This document shows positions 1-6,614 of a stretch of 15,961 nt of DNA, piece by piece. Source of the DNA: CBCPMX01 sp965120355. Lineage in GTDB: Bacteria > Bacillota > Clostridia > Oscillospirales > Oscillospiraceae. Location of the stretch: positions 1-15,961 of the forward strand of contig CBCPMX010000032.1 of assembly GCA_965120355.1 (NCBI GenBank), read 5' to 3'. The position numbers were made by a program, and so were the translations under genes. The notes beneath the pieces are model-generated. The model saw only the letters and a list, made by a program, of their open reading frames with translations, was not told the DNA's origin and ran no database searches. The first letter of the stretch is position 1, and each line of letters starts with the position of its first letter.

Positions 1-48
1 GACGCCTTTGGCGCGTTTTGAATTGCAGCGGAAAGGATGGTTCCAAGC

Positions 49-687
49 ATGAAAAGCCTTCAATTTGATGTGCAAAAGAAAGCCGATGCATATGGTCTTC
101 CCAGGAGAGATTCTGTGCGCAATGGAATCGTTATGATGCCAAATGAGCCTGTATGGGATGCGGCGTCCCTGCGCAGAGCAGTTGCAGAAATTTCTGCGCT
201 GGCTGCAGCAGACACCTATGATCGGGTCGAAATTCAGTCCCATTGCCCAAACTGGGTAACGGCCGCGTTGAATTATGCGGCGCGTCCCGCAGTGGGATTT
301 GCAAAAATTGGGCCGAATGGGATGTACGCGCTCACGCTAAAACCCTTTGCGTTTGGCGAAGTTGATCCGTCTCTGCATATCAAGTTCGAGCGCAAAGAAG
401 AGGGGGAGCGGATCTATCTGACGCTGGTTCCGACGCAGGATGCGGATGCCGGCGCCCATGGATTTGACCTCACCAGATTCGATGAGATCAAAGTGCCGGA
501 GCTTCCGGCGGGGAAGATCGTTATGCTGGCAGGCGAGATGGTGAACCCCATCGCAGTTTGTATCGCATTGGCTTATGCGCCGGCCGCAAAAGCGGTTTAC
601 CTGCGGTTCCATCAGGACGCCTATTATTATTGCGCAATTTCCAATTCGCCGGATATTGAGATTGGCGATCAGATTGCTGCCGTATAA
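49..687 (+). CDS. Uncharacterised protein with two Csx3-like halves
   Basis: This encodes a predicted soluble protein of 212 residues with no signal peptide or membrane segment. I chose ATG 49 because the purine-rich AAGGA at 33-37 sits about 11 bases before it; the in-frame ATG at 37 has no room for a ribosome site. The C-terminal half (about 140-212) has the pattern I associate with Csx3: a proline-containing strand, a KIVMLAG strand, an Ala-rich helix, two strands, then SNSPDIEIGDQI near the end. Residues 58-110 look like a second, more divergent copy (RVEIQSHCPNW, an Ala-rich helix, a GFAKI strand, FGEVDP). Csx3 proteins are known as CRISPR-linked cyclic-oligoadenylate ring nucleases. No cas gene or array is visible here, and the motifs I expect around the Csx3 active site are not clearly kept, so nuclease function is not claimed. 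The gene converges on the hydrolase gene at 1083-2018. The coding assignment is fairly sure; the family assignment is tentative. Confidence 0.72.
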   Translation: MKSLQFDVQKKADAYGLPRRDSVRNGIVMMPNEPVWDAASLRRAVAEISALAAADTYDRVEIQSHCPNWVTAALNYAARPAVGFAKIGPNGMYALTLKPFAFGEVDPSLHIKFERKEEGERIYLTLVPTQDADAGAHGFDLTRFDEIKVPELPAGKIVMLAGEMVNPIAVCIALAYAPAAKAVYLRFHQDAYYYCAISNSPDIEIGDQIAAV

Positions 688-910
688 CAGGTGAATTTGC
701 CCCGGATAGCGGGCAGCCCTTTGAGGGGCGGGCGGCGGCAGAAGCCGCAATGCGAAACGGAGTCCGCTTTTTTCAAGGCGCCTGTGCGCTGGCGGAGGGC
801 CGGGGTCGCCGCTTCGAAATGCTCCGTATCAGGATGCGGCATTTGCCGAAACCGGCATTTGCGGCAATGACATTAAAAACTACAATTGCAATACAGTTTT
901 TGGATGCGAA

Positions 911-1007
911 GCCCGGGCAGATCAAACTACAGCGGTCGAAAAAGTGCCTACGGCACTTTTTCGACAAGCGGAATCCCCCCAAATGCAGAACTGCATTTGG
1001 GGGGATT
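911..1007 (-). repeat. Composite double-hairpin repeat, copy 1
   Basis: Read on the minus strand, this element has three parts. Hairpin A has 17-base arms (991-1007 with 972-988), AATCCCCCC at one end and GGGGGGATT at the other. A six-base spacer, CCGCTT, follows. Hairpin B has perfect 14-base arms GTCGAAAAAGTGCC and GGCACTTTTTCGAC (952-965 with 935-948) and a three-base loop. A 24-base tail at 934-911 is shared with copy 2 at 19 of 24 positions. The element starts about 75 bases after the stop codon of the minus-strand hydrolase gene, in the same sense. It fills most of what is recognisable in the gene-free stretch 688-1082. Function is unknown; a REP or MITE-like element or a 3' UTR structure are both possible. 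Confidence 0.8.
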
Positions 1008-1010
1008 TTT
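972..1010 (+). terminator. Rho-independent terminator after the Csx3-like gene
   Basis: Perfect 17-base arms at 972-988 and 991-1007 are followed by T residues through 1010. On the plus strand this is a conventional terminator for the gene ending at 687, although it lies about 285 bases downstream. On the minus strand the same hairpin has no T tract. The hairpin is also part of the composite repeat at 911-1007. Confidence 0.65.
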
Positions 1011-1082
1011 GCACGCGCAGCAGGCAACCGGCGGCCGTCCCCATGGGCGCAGAGGGGCAGATGCCCCGTCCCTTGGAGGAGG

Positions 1083-2018
1083 TTAACCCGTGCTTCGGAA
1101 CGCCTGCGTTAAAAATCTGTCCACTGTCCGCCAATATGTCTCCGGATCCACCTGGACCGACTGGCAATGGGCCGCGCCATGGACGGTCAATTTCTCCTTG
1201 ACAGGGCTGGCACAGGCAGTGTAGACCTGGTCTAACATGGCGTAGGGCACGAATTTATCCGCGTCGCCATGGATAAACAACATGGGCAGCACAGCTTTGT
1301 GCAGCTGTTTGACCGCGGAGGCTTTCCGAAAGCCCCAGCCGGCCCGCAGACAGGTTACGGCGTCCATTGCCCACAGCACGGGGTACAGGGGCAGCGGGCT
1401 GCGCCGCCGGATCTGGCTGGCAAATTCCGCCCAGACGGAGCTGTAACCACAGTCGGAAATGATACACCGGACGCCTGGCGGCAACGGTTCCCCCGCCGCC
1501 ATCATCACCGTGGCGCCGCCCATGGAGATGCCGAACAGGAACAACTCCGCCGCCGGATCTCGGTCTGTCAGCCACTGGGCCCAGTCTGCCACATCCAGCC
1601 GGTCCGGCCAGCCCATACCGATGAACCGCCCCTCGCTGCGCTCATGGGCGCGGGCGGCGGGACACAGCACCGTATAGCCCAGCTCCTGAAAATGGCGGGC
1701 GTATCGGGCCGTCACCGCCGGCGTGTCAAAATATCCGTGGCACACGATGGCGTACCGGTGGGATGCAGTTCCCGGGAACAGCCAGCCGCTGAGCAGCAGC
1801 CCGTCGCGGCTCCTGCGGCGAACCGGCTGGCGATACTCCCGGAACCAGATGGCAGCCGCGTCCGGCTCCCGCGGCTGCCTGCTCCTGGCGTGGAGGGTAT
1901 CCCGCATGGACCACTTGGCCCGGTTGTCCAGCACGAAGGAAAACAACAGACACCCCGCCAATGCCAGCAGCGCCGCCAGGATCAGCAGCACTATGGTGAG
2001 TTTCCCGATTAGTCCCAT
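1083..2018 (-). CDS. Membrane-anchored alpha/beta hydrolase (S33-like)
   Basis: This is a 311-residue serine hydrolase of the alpha/beta fold. Residues 5-29 form a hydrophobic N-terminal segment that should anchor the protein in the membrane with the catalytic domain outside. An LAGC sequence at 20-23 resembles a lipobox, but the hydrophobic stretch continues past it, so a plain anchor is more likely. The catalytic machinery is intact: HGYFD at 94-98 (oxyanion region), GISMGG at 163-168 with nucleophile Ser165, HGDADKFVP at 250-258 with probable acid Asp254, and GAAH at 281-284 with His284. Length and layout match the Clostridia hydrolases often annotated as peptidase S33 or 'alpha/beta hydrolase'. 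The substrate cannot be read from sequence. A GGGGAGG ribosome site precedes ATG 2018. It lies 40 bases downstream of queH on the same strand and is probably cotranscribed with it. Confidence 0.9.
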   Translation of the reverse strand: MGLIGKLTIVLLILAALLALAGCLLFSFVLDNRAKWSMRDTLHARSRQPREPDAAAIWFREYRQPVRRRSRDGLLLSGWLFPGTASHRYAIVCHGYFDTPAVTARYARHFQELGYTVLCPAARAHERSEGRFIGMGWPDRLDVADWAQWLTDRDPAAELFLFGISMGGATVMMAAGEPLPPGVRCIISDCGYSSVWAEFASQIRRRSPLPLYPVLWAMDAVTCLRAGWGFRKASAVKQLHKAVLPMLFIHGDADKFVPYAMLDQVYTACASPVKEKLTVHGAAHCQSVQVDPETYWRTVDRFLTQAFRSTG

Positions 2019-2058
2019 GGGCGGCCCTCCCCGGATCTTGCGGCAATGTACGTCCTGT

Positions 2059-2604
2059 TCATGGGATCCGCTTCTTTCGCTTGACGTACCGCTCCTCTTC
2101 GGAGAAGATGCAGCCGCAGTATTTCTGCATATACATGCCCATGGCGCGGGCCCGGCGCTGGCTCTGGCGAAACAGAGGGCGAAAATCCCGATATAGAAAT
2201 TGCAGGCCGTTTGCCGCGGCGGCGGCCTGGCCCACCTGGCGGATCAGATCGTGCTTCTGATAAGGGCTGATGAGCAGGCTGGTGGAAAAGCTGTCAAAGC
2301 CGTTGGCGGCGGCATACTGGGCCGCGTGATACAGCCGCAGCTCATAGCATTTGACGCACCGGCCGTCGATGTCCTCCGCCACGGCCCGGATAAAGGGCCG
2401 CAGCGCATAGCTGTTGTCCAGAACCAGGGGCAGCTCCACGGCGGCGGCGTAGTCCTTCAGCGTGTCCCGGCGGGCCTTGTATTCGGTGAAGGGGTGAATA
2501 TTTAAATTGTACCAATAGCCGGTCACGTCCACTCCCTCTCCCCGCAGGGAGTCTACGCACATATTGGCGCAGGGGGCGCAGCAGATGTGCAGCAGGGTTT
2601 TCAT
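2059..2604 (-). CDS. queH: Epoxyqueuosine reductase QueH
   Basis: QueH carries out the last step of queuosine synthesis, reducing epoxyqueuosine to queuosine in the anticodon loop of tRNAs with GUN anticodons. It is the non-orthologous alternative to the cobalamin-dependent QueG. The 181-residue protein has all the family cysteine motifs: HICCAPC at 6-12, RCVKCYELRL at 82-91 and YCGCIFS at 162-168. These are the expected ligands of the iron-sulfur cluster and neighbouring metal site. I placed the start at ATG 2604 because an AAAGGAG-type site lies about 10 bases upstream and MKTLLHICCAPC is the usual QueH N-terminus. The open frame runs on to 2769 but that extension has no family character. 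No other queuosine gene is in the window. The hydrolase gene follows after 40 bases. Confidence 0.93.
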   Translation of the reverse strand: MKTLLHICCAPCANMCVDSLRGEGVDVTGYWYNLNIHPFTEYKARRDTLKDYAAAVELPLVLDNSYALRPFIRAVAEDIDGRCVKCYELRLYHAAQYAAANGFDSFSTSLLISPYQKHDLIRQVGQAAAAANGLQFLYRDFRPLFRQSQRRARAMGMYMQKYCGCIFSEEERYVKRKKRIP

Positions 2605-2844
2605 GGTGCGGACCACTCCTTTCGTTGTATGCGGTGTGCGGGTCCATGCAGGGGAAGCCTGTCTCAACCGGCAAGCGGCCGTTCGCAGCCGAAAAAAGCG
2701 AAATGCGGCCGGTTCCCGCGGAACCCGCGCCAGGGGAGATCCCACCCTGGTATTGCGTATAGATATCATAGCACAGATTGGTCGGTTTGGGGCGGCTTTT
2801 TTAAAGGGGGGACAGAATTTTTACGAAAAAATCTTACCATCTTA

Positions 2845-2873
2845 TTTACAAATAGAACAATACAGAGTATAAT
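2845..2873 (+). promoter_or_regulatory. Sigma-A promoter of the AraC-type regulator gene
   Basis: TTTACA at 2845-2850 and TATAAT at 2868-2873 are separated by 17 bases, giving five of six and six of six matches to the sigma-A consensus. Transcription should start near 2880, about 54 bases before ATG 2934. This is the best promoter in the window. It sits in the 329-base gap between the divergent queH and regulator genes. Confidence 0.8.
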
Positions 2874-2876
2874 AAA

Positions 2877-2905
2877 GTCACAAATTGTATCCTTCAATTT
2901 GTGAC
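2877..2905 (+). promoter_or_regulatory. Inverted repeat at the regulator transcription start
   Basis: GTCACAAATTG (2877-2887) and CAATTTGTGAC (2895-2905) are perfect 11-base complementary arms around a seven-base centre. The repeat starts three bases after the -10 box and covers the predicted transcription start. It could be a repressor operator (perhaps autoregulatory) or a stem-loop at the 5' end of the mRNA. The sequence alone does not separate these. Confidence 0.65.
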
Positions 2906-2933
2906 ATTTCCTTTGGAAAGGAACGAACGCGCG

Positions 2934-4346
2934 ATGGCAACAACGGTGCAATCCCAACAGCCTGCCGGCGCATACAGCGAAGAAGTGGCGGCGCTGATGA
3001 AGCTGTGTCCCGGCCTCTCAGACGGCGTGGTGCCGCCGGGGGCCGCGCCCATGGAGGCGGCAGCGCTGCTGATTGAATATCTGGGCAAGGAAAAGAGCCA
3101 GCTGGAACGCTTTTACCGCATGCGGACCTATCAGGCGCAGGAACTGTTGGTGGAGAAGATTCTCCGCGGCAATTTCAAAGTGGTGGCCGAGGTGGAGGAT
3201 ATGCTCCGCATGATGGAGGTCCACTTGGAGGGCGAGTGCATGGTGCCGGTATTGGTACAGACCAAAGACGGCTCCAACATGTTTTTTGACAGCGACCAGA
3301 ATTTTCGGGACAAGGGCCAGGTGCCGCTGATTGTCAGTTCGGTCTTTTCCGAGCTGCTGTCTGGCAGGGGCAACTGCTGCCCGGCCCGGGTGGATGACAA
3401 ATATGCCTTCCTGTTCAACCCCACGGGGGAAACTGCCGACGGTGCGGCTTTGGTCGATGAGACCGCCGCAATTTGCCGGGACGCCATTGCCTTTATTGCC
3501 GGGAACTTCGGACTGGAGCTGCGGGCGTTGGTGGGCGAGCCGGTGCAGGGGCTGCAGAATGTCCATCTCAGCTTCCGTCAGATTTTGGATATGGGGGATT
3601 TCTTCCACAACTCTGAAAATGAAGAGACAGTCCTGATTGCCAGTACCATGCCAAAGAAAGAAGAGATGGTTCCCCTCCACCAGGATACCACCATGGAAAA
3701 GCAGTATCTCAACGCTGTGGTCACCTTTGACTTTGATACGGCCTGTACCCTGACCATGGACAAGCTCCAGGCGCTCCACACCAAATACGGCGAAAACGAG
3801 ATCAACCGCCTCAAACCCTTTATTGGGGCCAGGCTCAACACCACCAGCAATATTCTGGCAGTCAATTTTGAGGAACTGGTGGATGCTGGGGGTGTGACAG
3901 CGGCGTCGCTGTTCTCGGACATTTTCGCGTCGGAGGACTATGGGCAGATTTGCAGGGATATCCGCCGGATTTTCCGCCTGCTGGACACCCGCTTCAATGC
4001 TGCGCGCACCGATGTCAGCGGCACCGCCGGCAAGGTCATCAGCTTTGTCTACCGCAACTACTCCGATCCGGATCTGTCCGTGGAGAATATCTGTGACAGC
4101 CTGGGCAAGAGCCGCAGCTACATGAGCCGCATGTTTAAAGAGAACACGGGCATGAATCTGCTGGACTTCCTCCACACCACCCGTCTGACAGAGGCCAAAA
4201 AGCTGCTGACAGAGACGGATGAGGGCATTTCTGACATCGCCCGTCAGGTGGGCTATTACAGCGGATGGACGCTGGCGCGGGTGTTTAAGCGCTACGAGGG
4301 GATCACGCCTACGGCGTACCGAAAAGCATATAAGGATGGACAATAG
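2934..4346 (+). CDS. AraC-type transcriptional regulator without a membrane sensor
   Basis: This is a 470-residue predicted cytoplasmic DNA-binding regulator. The C-terminal 100 residues are an AraC/XylS DNA-binding domain with two helix-turn-helix units: LSVENICDSLGKSRSYMSRM at 381-400, and ISDIARQVGYYSGWTLARVF at 432-451 with the usual GITPTAYRK ending. Residues 55-80 look like a helical coiled-coil lead-in. Residues 100-225 resemble the degenerate cyclase-like linker of YesN-type sugar regulators (VGEPVQGLQNVHLSFRQIL). There is no receiver domain and no extracellular sensor with membrane spans, which the larger relatives usually carry. ATG 2934 is preferred to GTG 2901 because GGAAAGGA lies at 2915-2922, and GTG 2901 falls inside the inverted repeat. 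The next gene encodes a solute-binding protein, so its likely target is the 4520-4603 region. Confidence 0.88.
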   Translation: MATTVQSQQPAGAYSEEVAALMKLCPGLSDGVVPPGAAPMEAAALLIEYLGKEKSQLERFYRMRTYQAQELLVEKILRGNFKVVAEVEDMLRMMEVHLEGECMVPVLVQTKDGSNMFFDSDQNFRDKGQVPLIVSSVFSELLSGRGNCCPARVDDKYAFLFNPTGETADGAALVDETAAICRDAIAFIAGNFGLELRALVGEPVQGLQNVHLSFRQILDMGDFFHNSENEETVLIASTMPKKEEMVPLHQDTTMEKQYLNAVVTFDFDTACTLTMDKLQALHTKYGENEINRLKPFIGARLNTTSNILAVNFEELVDAGGVTAASLFSDIFASEDYGQICRDIRRIFRLLDTRFNAARTDVSGTAGKVISFVYRNYSDPDLSVENICDSLGKSRSYMSRMFKENTGMNLLDFLHTTRLTEAKKLLTETDEGISDIARQVGYYSGWTLARVFKRYEGITPTAYRKAYKDGQ

Positions 4347-4398
4347 CATGTCCGTATCCGCCGGTGTGGGACACCCGGACGGAGCGGGCTGGCGCAGC

Positions 4399-4441
4399 GG
4401 CGCCGGGGCAACCGGGGAATCCGGCGCCCCGGCGCCATTTT
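4399..4441 (+). terminator. Terminator after the regulator gene
   Basis: Perfect 11-base arms GGCGCCGGGGC (4399-4409) and GCCCCGGCGCC (4426-4436) are followed by ATTTTC. The stem is very GC-rich and the T tract short. It lies 52 bases after the regulator stop, separating that transcript from the solute-binding protein gene, which has its own promoter. Confidence 0.7.
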
Positions 4442-4519
4442 CATTGCAGAGCAAGGCTGACGCGGCCTCCCGGATCAGCACAAATTGCCAAGGAGCCGCA
4501 CATTTTTACGGGCTTTCCC

Positions 4520-4554
4520 TGAAAAATTTTCATCTATGAAACACATATGAAACA
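4520..4554 (+). promoter_or_regulatory. Palindrome and direct repeats upstream of the solute-binding protein promoter
   Basis: TGAAAAATTTTCA at 4520-4532 is a 13-base palindrome around one central base. TATGAAACA occurs twice, at 4535-4543 and 4546-4554, with an 11-base period of about one helical turn. The repeats lie some 55-75 bases before the predicted transcription start, a usual place for an AraC-type activator. Binding by the adjacent regulator is inferred. Confidence 0.5.
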
Positions 4555-4574
4555 GTTATAAAACTATTTGAAAG

Positions 4575-4603
4575 GTGAATCTGTTCCGGGAATTTGGTAT
4601 AAT
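4575..4603 (+). promoter_or_regulatory. Extended -10 promoter of the solute-binding protein gene
   Basis: TATAAT at 4598-4603 is preceded by TG at 4595-4596, forming an extended -10 element. The -35 position holds GTGAAT (4575-4580), only three of six matches. A weak -35 box fits an activator-dependent promoter. Expected start of transcription is near 4610. Confidence 0.65.
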
Positions 4604-4641
4604 AATCTTGCCAACCTATCCTGAATGGGAGAAACTAAAAT

Positions 4642-4657
4642 GGAGGTAATACACGTG
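4642..4657 (+). promoter_or_regulatory. Ribosome site that fixes a GTG start
   Basis: GGAGG at 4642-4646 lies eight bases before GTG 4655, which begins a typical lipoprotein signal peptide. Upstream in-frame ATG codons at 4625 and 4640 lack such a site; the one at 4640 runs directly into the GGAGG. Confidence 0.8.
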
Positions 4658-6439
4658 AAAAAAGTTTTGGCACTGATCCTTGCACTCGCAATGATGTTGA
4701 CTTTGCTGGCTGGCTGTGGTTCCAGCAGCGAAGAAACAACTGCGGAATCCCCTGCCGAAGTTTCCGAGACCACCAGCGAAACGACGGAAACCTCCCAGGA
4801 ACCCGAGGAAACGCCTGCTGAGTCTGAGAGCGCTCCGGCGGAAGAGACCGAGTCTGCCGAGGAAGTTTCCACGGAAGAAGAAACAGCCGAAGACCTGAGG
4901 CCCTATGAGCCTGACCCTGCCGTACTGCCCCTGACCGATGAAGAGGGCGCTTCCCTGAGCCTGTTCGTGGAGCTGCCCGGTTATATGTCCATGTTCAACG
5001 TCAACACCTATGATGACGTGGTGGCTTGCCAGTATGCCGAAGAGATCACCGGCGTGGACATTGAGTACACCATTGTCAACAGCGAGACGCTGTCTACCCA
5101 GTTCACGCTGATGGTTGCCAGCGGCCTGATGACCGACCTGATTGCCGGCGGTTCTCAGCAGTACACCAGCACCAGCGCCATGATTGAGGACGGCGCGGCC
5201 ATTGATCTGATGGAGTATGCGGACCTGTTGCCCAACTACTTCAAGGCCCTGGAGTACTATCCTGAGTACAAGACCTCCGCCATCAGCGAAGAGGGCCAGA
5301 TGCCCGAGGTGATCACCATCTCCGATGAGTCCATGGTTACCGGAGGCCTGCAGATCCGCGCCGACTGGCTGGAGAAGCTGGATATGGAGATCCCCACTAC
5401 TTATGATGAAATCCATGACGTGCTGACCGCTTTTAAAAACGAGTTTGGCGCTGACCGTCCCCTGCTGCTGACCGGCAGCACCCAGATGACCGGCTCCGCG
5501 CTGGTGGGCGGCATGGGGTCCGTGGGCTTTGACCCGGACACTGCCCACAACATGTTTGTGGTGGACGGCGTTGTGCAGAACGGCTTCCTGGCGGATGGCT
5601 ATAAGGAATATATGGAAATGATCGCGCAGTGGTATTCTGAGGGTCTCATCGCCAGCGACTTTGCCACCGAGTCCAACGATCCCTTCACGTCCAATGCGGA
5701 TCGCTATATCCAGGGCGGCAACGCCGGTATCTGGTCGGCGCAGTCCGACAATATGGACTCCAACATGCTCTCCGGCCAGAGCCTGGATCCGGACTATAAG
5801 ATTGTCGCCATGGCCCAGCCGGTGAAGGAGGAAGGCGAGCTGTTCCACTTCGGCGACGACCCCACCAGCTCCAACGTCATGGGCAAGAACATTGCCATTT
5901 CCGAAAACTGTGAGGACATCGAGCTGGCCTGCGCGTATCTGGACTTCTGGTTCACCGCTGAAGGCCAGGTTCTGGCCAACTACGGCGTCGAAGGCGTCTC
6001 CTTTGAGTACAATGCGGACGGCGAGCCGGAGTACACCGACGCCGTGCTGAACAATCCCGACTTCCCCATGATCTCCTTCGCGCAGACGTATTACACCCCG
6101 GCCTGTGTGGCCACCCTGTCTGACTATGACCGGGTGTTCGACGCCTATTCCGAGGCCAACCTGTCCGCGATGGAACTGTGGACTTCCACCCAGGATAATC
6201 TGTACACCATGCCTGCCAACGTGGAGCTGAACTACGATGAAAGCAATGAGTACAGCGAGCTGTGGACCGACATTGCCACCTATGCTTCCACCGAGGTGTT
6301 CAAGTTCGTCATGGGCGAGTACAACTTCGACAGCGATTGGGACAACTTCATCAATCAGCTGCTGTCCATGGGTCTGGAAGAGTGCATTGAGATCTATCAG
6401 GGCGCCTATGACCGCTATGCAGAGGCCTACGGCATCTGA
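4655..6439 (+). CDS. Sugar-type extracellular solute-binding lipoprotein
   Basis: This 594-residue protein is the substrate-capturing component expected for a carbohydrate ABC importer, anchored on the outer face of the membrane. Starting at GTG 4655, residues 1-21 form a lipoprotein signal peptide, MKKVLALILALAMMLTLLAG, with lipid-modified Cys21 in LLAGC. Residues 22 to about 80 are a very acidic Ser/Thr/Glu linker. The remainder matches family 1 binding proteins of the long LipO/YtcQ type: the DLIAGG region, LQIRADWLEKL followed by PTTYDEIHDVLTAFK, a C-terminal FWFTAEGQVLANYGVEGVSF segment, and many aromatic residues suited to a sugar site. Such proteins usually sit beside two permease genes; here none is present in the window, so permeases must be elsewhere. 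The adjacent AraC-type gene is its likely regulator. The ligand cannot be named from sequence. A composite hairpin repeat lies 48 bases after its stop. Confidence 0.9.
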   Translation: MKKVLALILALAMMLTLLAGCGSSSEETTAESPAEVSETTSETTETSQEPEETPAESESAPAEETESAEEVSTEEETAEDLRPYEPDPAVLPLTDEEGASLSLFVELPGYMSMFNVNTYDDVVACQYAEEITGVDIEYTIVNSETLSTQFTLMVASGLMTDLIAGGSQQYTSTSAMIEDGAAIDLMEYADLLPNYFKALEYYPEYKTSAISEEGQMPEVITISDESMVTGGLQIRADWLEKLDMEIPTTYDEIHDVLTAFKNEFGADRPLLLTGSTQMTGSALVGGMGSVGFDPDTAHNMFVVDGVVQNGFLADGYKEYMEMIAQWYSEGLIASDFATESNDPFTSNADRYIQGGNAGIWSAQSDNMDSNMLSGQSLDPDYKIVAMAQPVKEEGELFHFGDDPTSSNVMGKNIAISENCEDIELACAYLDFWFTAEGQVLANYGVEGVSFEYNADGEPEYTDAVLNNPDFPMISFAQTYYTPACVATLSDYDRVFDAYSEANLSAMELWTSTQDNLYTMPANVELNYDESNEYSELWTDIATYASTEVFKFVMGEYNFDSDWDNFINQLLSMGLEECIEIYQGAYDRYAEAYGI

Positions 6440-6487
6440 GTCCTGCGGCAGCTGCCACCGGAATACCGGAATTGTACCCTGAACAAC

Positions 6488-6582
6488 AATCTCCCCGTGC
6501 GGTGCGCCGCGCGGGGAGATTCAGCTTGCCGGACAAGTGCCTGCGGCACTTGTCCGGCGGCTGTGTTTTGCTCTGCTCGGGC
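6488..6582 (+). repeat. Composite double-hairpin repeat, copy 2
   Basis: This has the same architecture as the copy at 911-1007, in the opposite orientation. Hairpin A (6488-6521) has a 15-pair stem from AATCTCCCCG to CGGGGAGATT with a TGCG loop and one G-T pair. The spacer is CAGCTT. Hairpin B (6528-6558) has perfect 14-base arms GCCGGACAAGTGCC and GGCACTTGTCCGGC around TGC. The tail at 6559-6582 matches the other copy at 19 of 24 bases. Arm sequences differ between copies but pairing is kept. It begins 48 bases after the solute-binding protein stop, in the same sense. Neither hairpin has a proper T tract, although GTTTTG follows hairpin B, so termination is possible but not obvious. Confidence 0.8.
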
Positions 6583-6614
6583 GAAATGAATGTGCCTGGT
6601 TATCATTTTCAAAC

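Noticed and set aside
3..19. Short hairpin CGCC-TTT-GGCG followed by TTTT at the left edge
   Set aside because: It could be the end of an upstream terminator, but only four pairs are visible and the window cuts the sequence.
837..862. CGGCATTTGC repeated with a 16-base period
   Set aside because: Only two short imperfect units; chance or a local slip event is enough to explain it.
1..1082. CRISPR array or cas genes near the Csx3-like gene
   Set aside because: No regularly spaced direct repeats and no other cas-like frame are present in this part of the window; the left edge cuts off further context.
750..1112. Plus-strand open frames in the 688-1082 gap
   Set aside because: They run through the perfect hairpins of the composite repeat, overlap one another in several frames, and show no ribosome site or recognisable protein pattern.
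2605..2769. N-terminal extension of queH by 55 codons
   Set aside because: The extension lacks family similarity, is Arg-rich in a way typical of non-coding GC-rich DNA, and the good ribosome site lies just before ATG 2604.
2765..2770. Possible minus-strand -10 box (TATGAT) for queH
   Set aside because: No acceptable -35 box or TG extension lies at the right distance, so the promoter is not supported.
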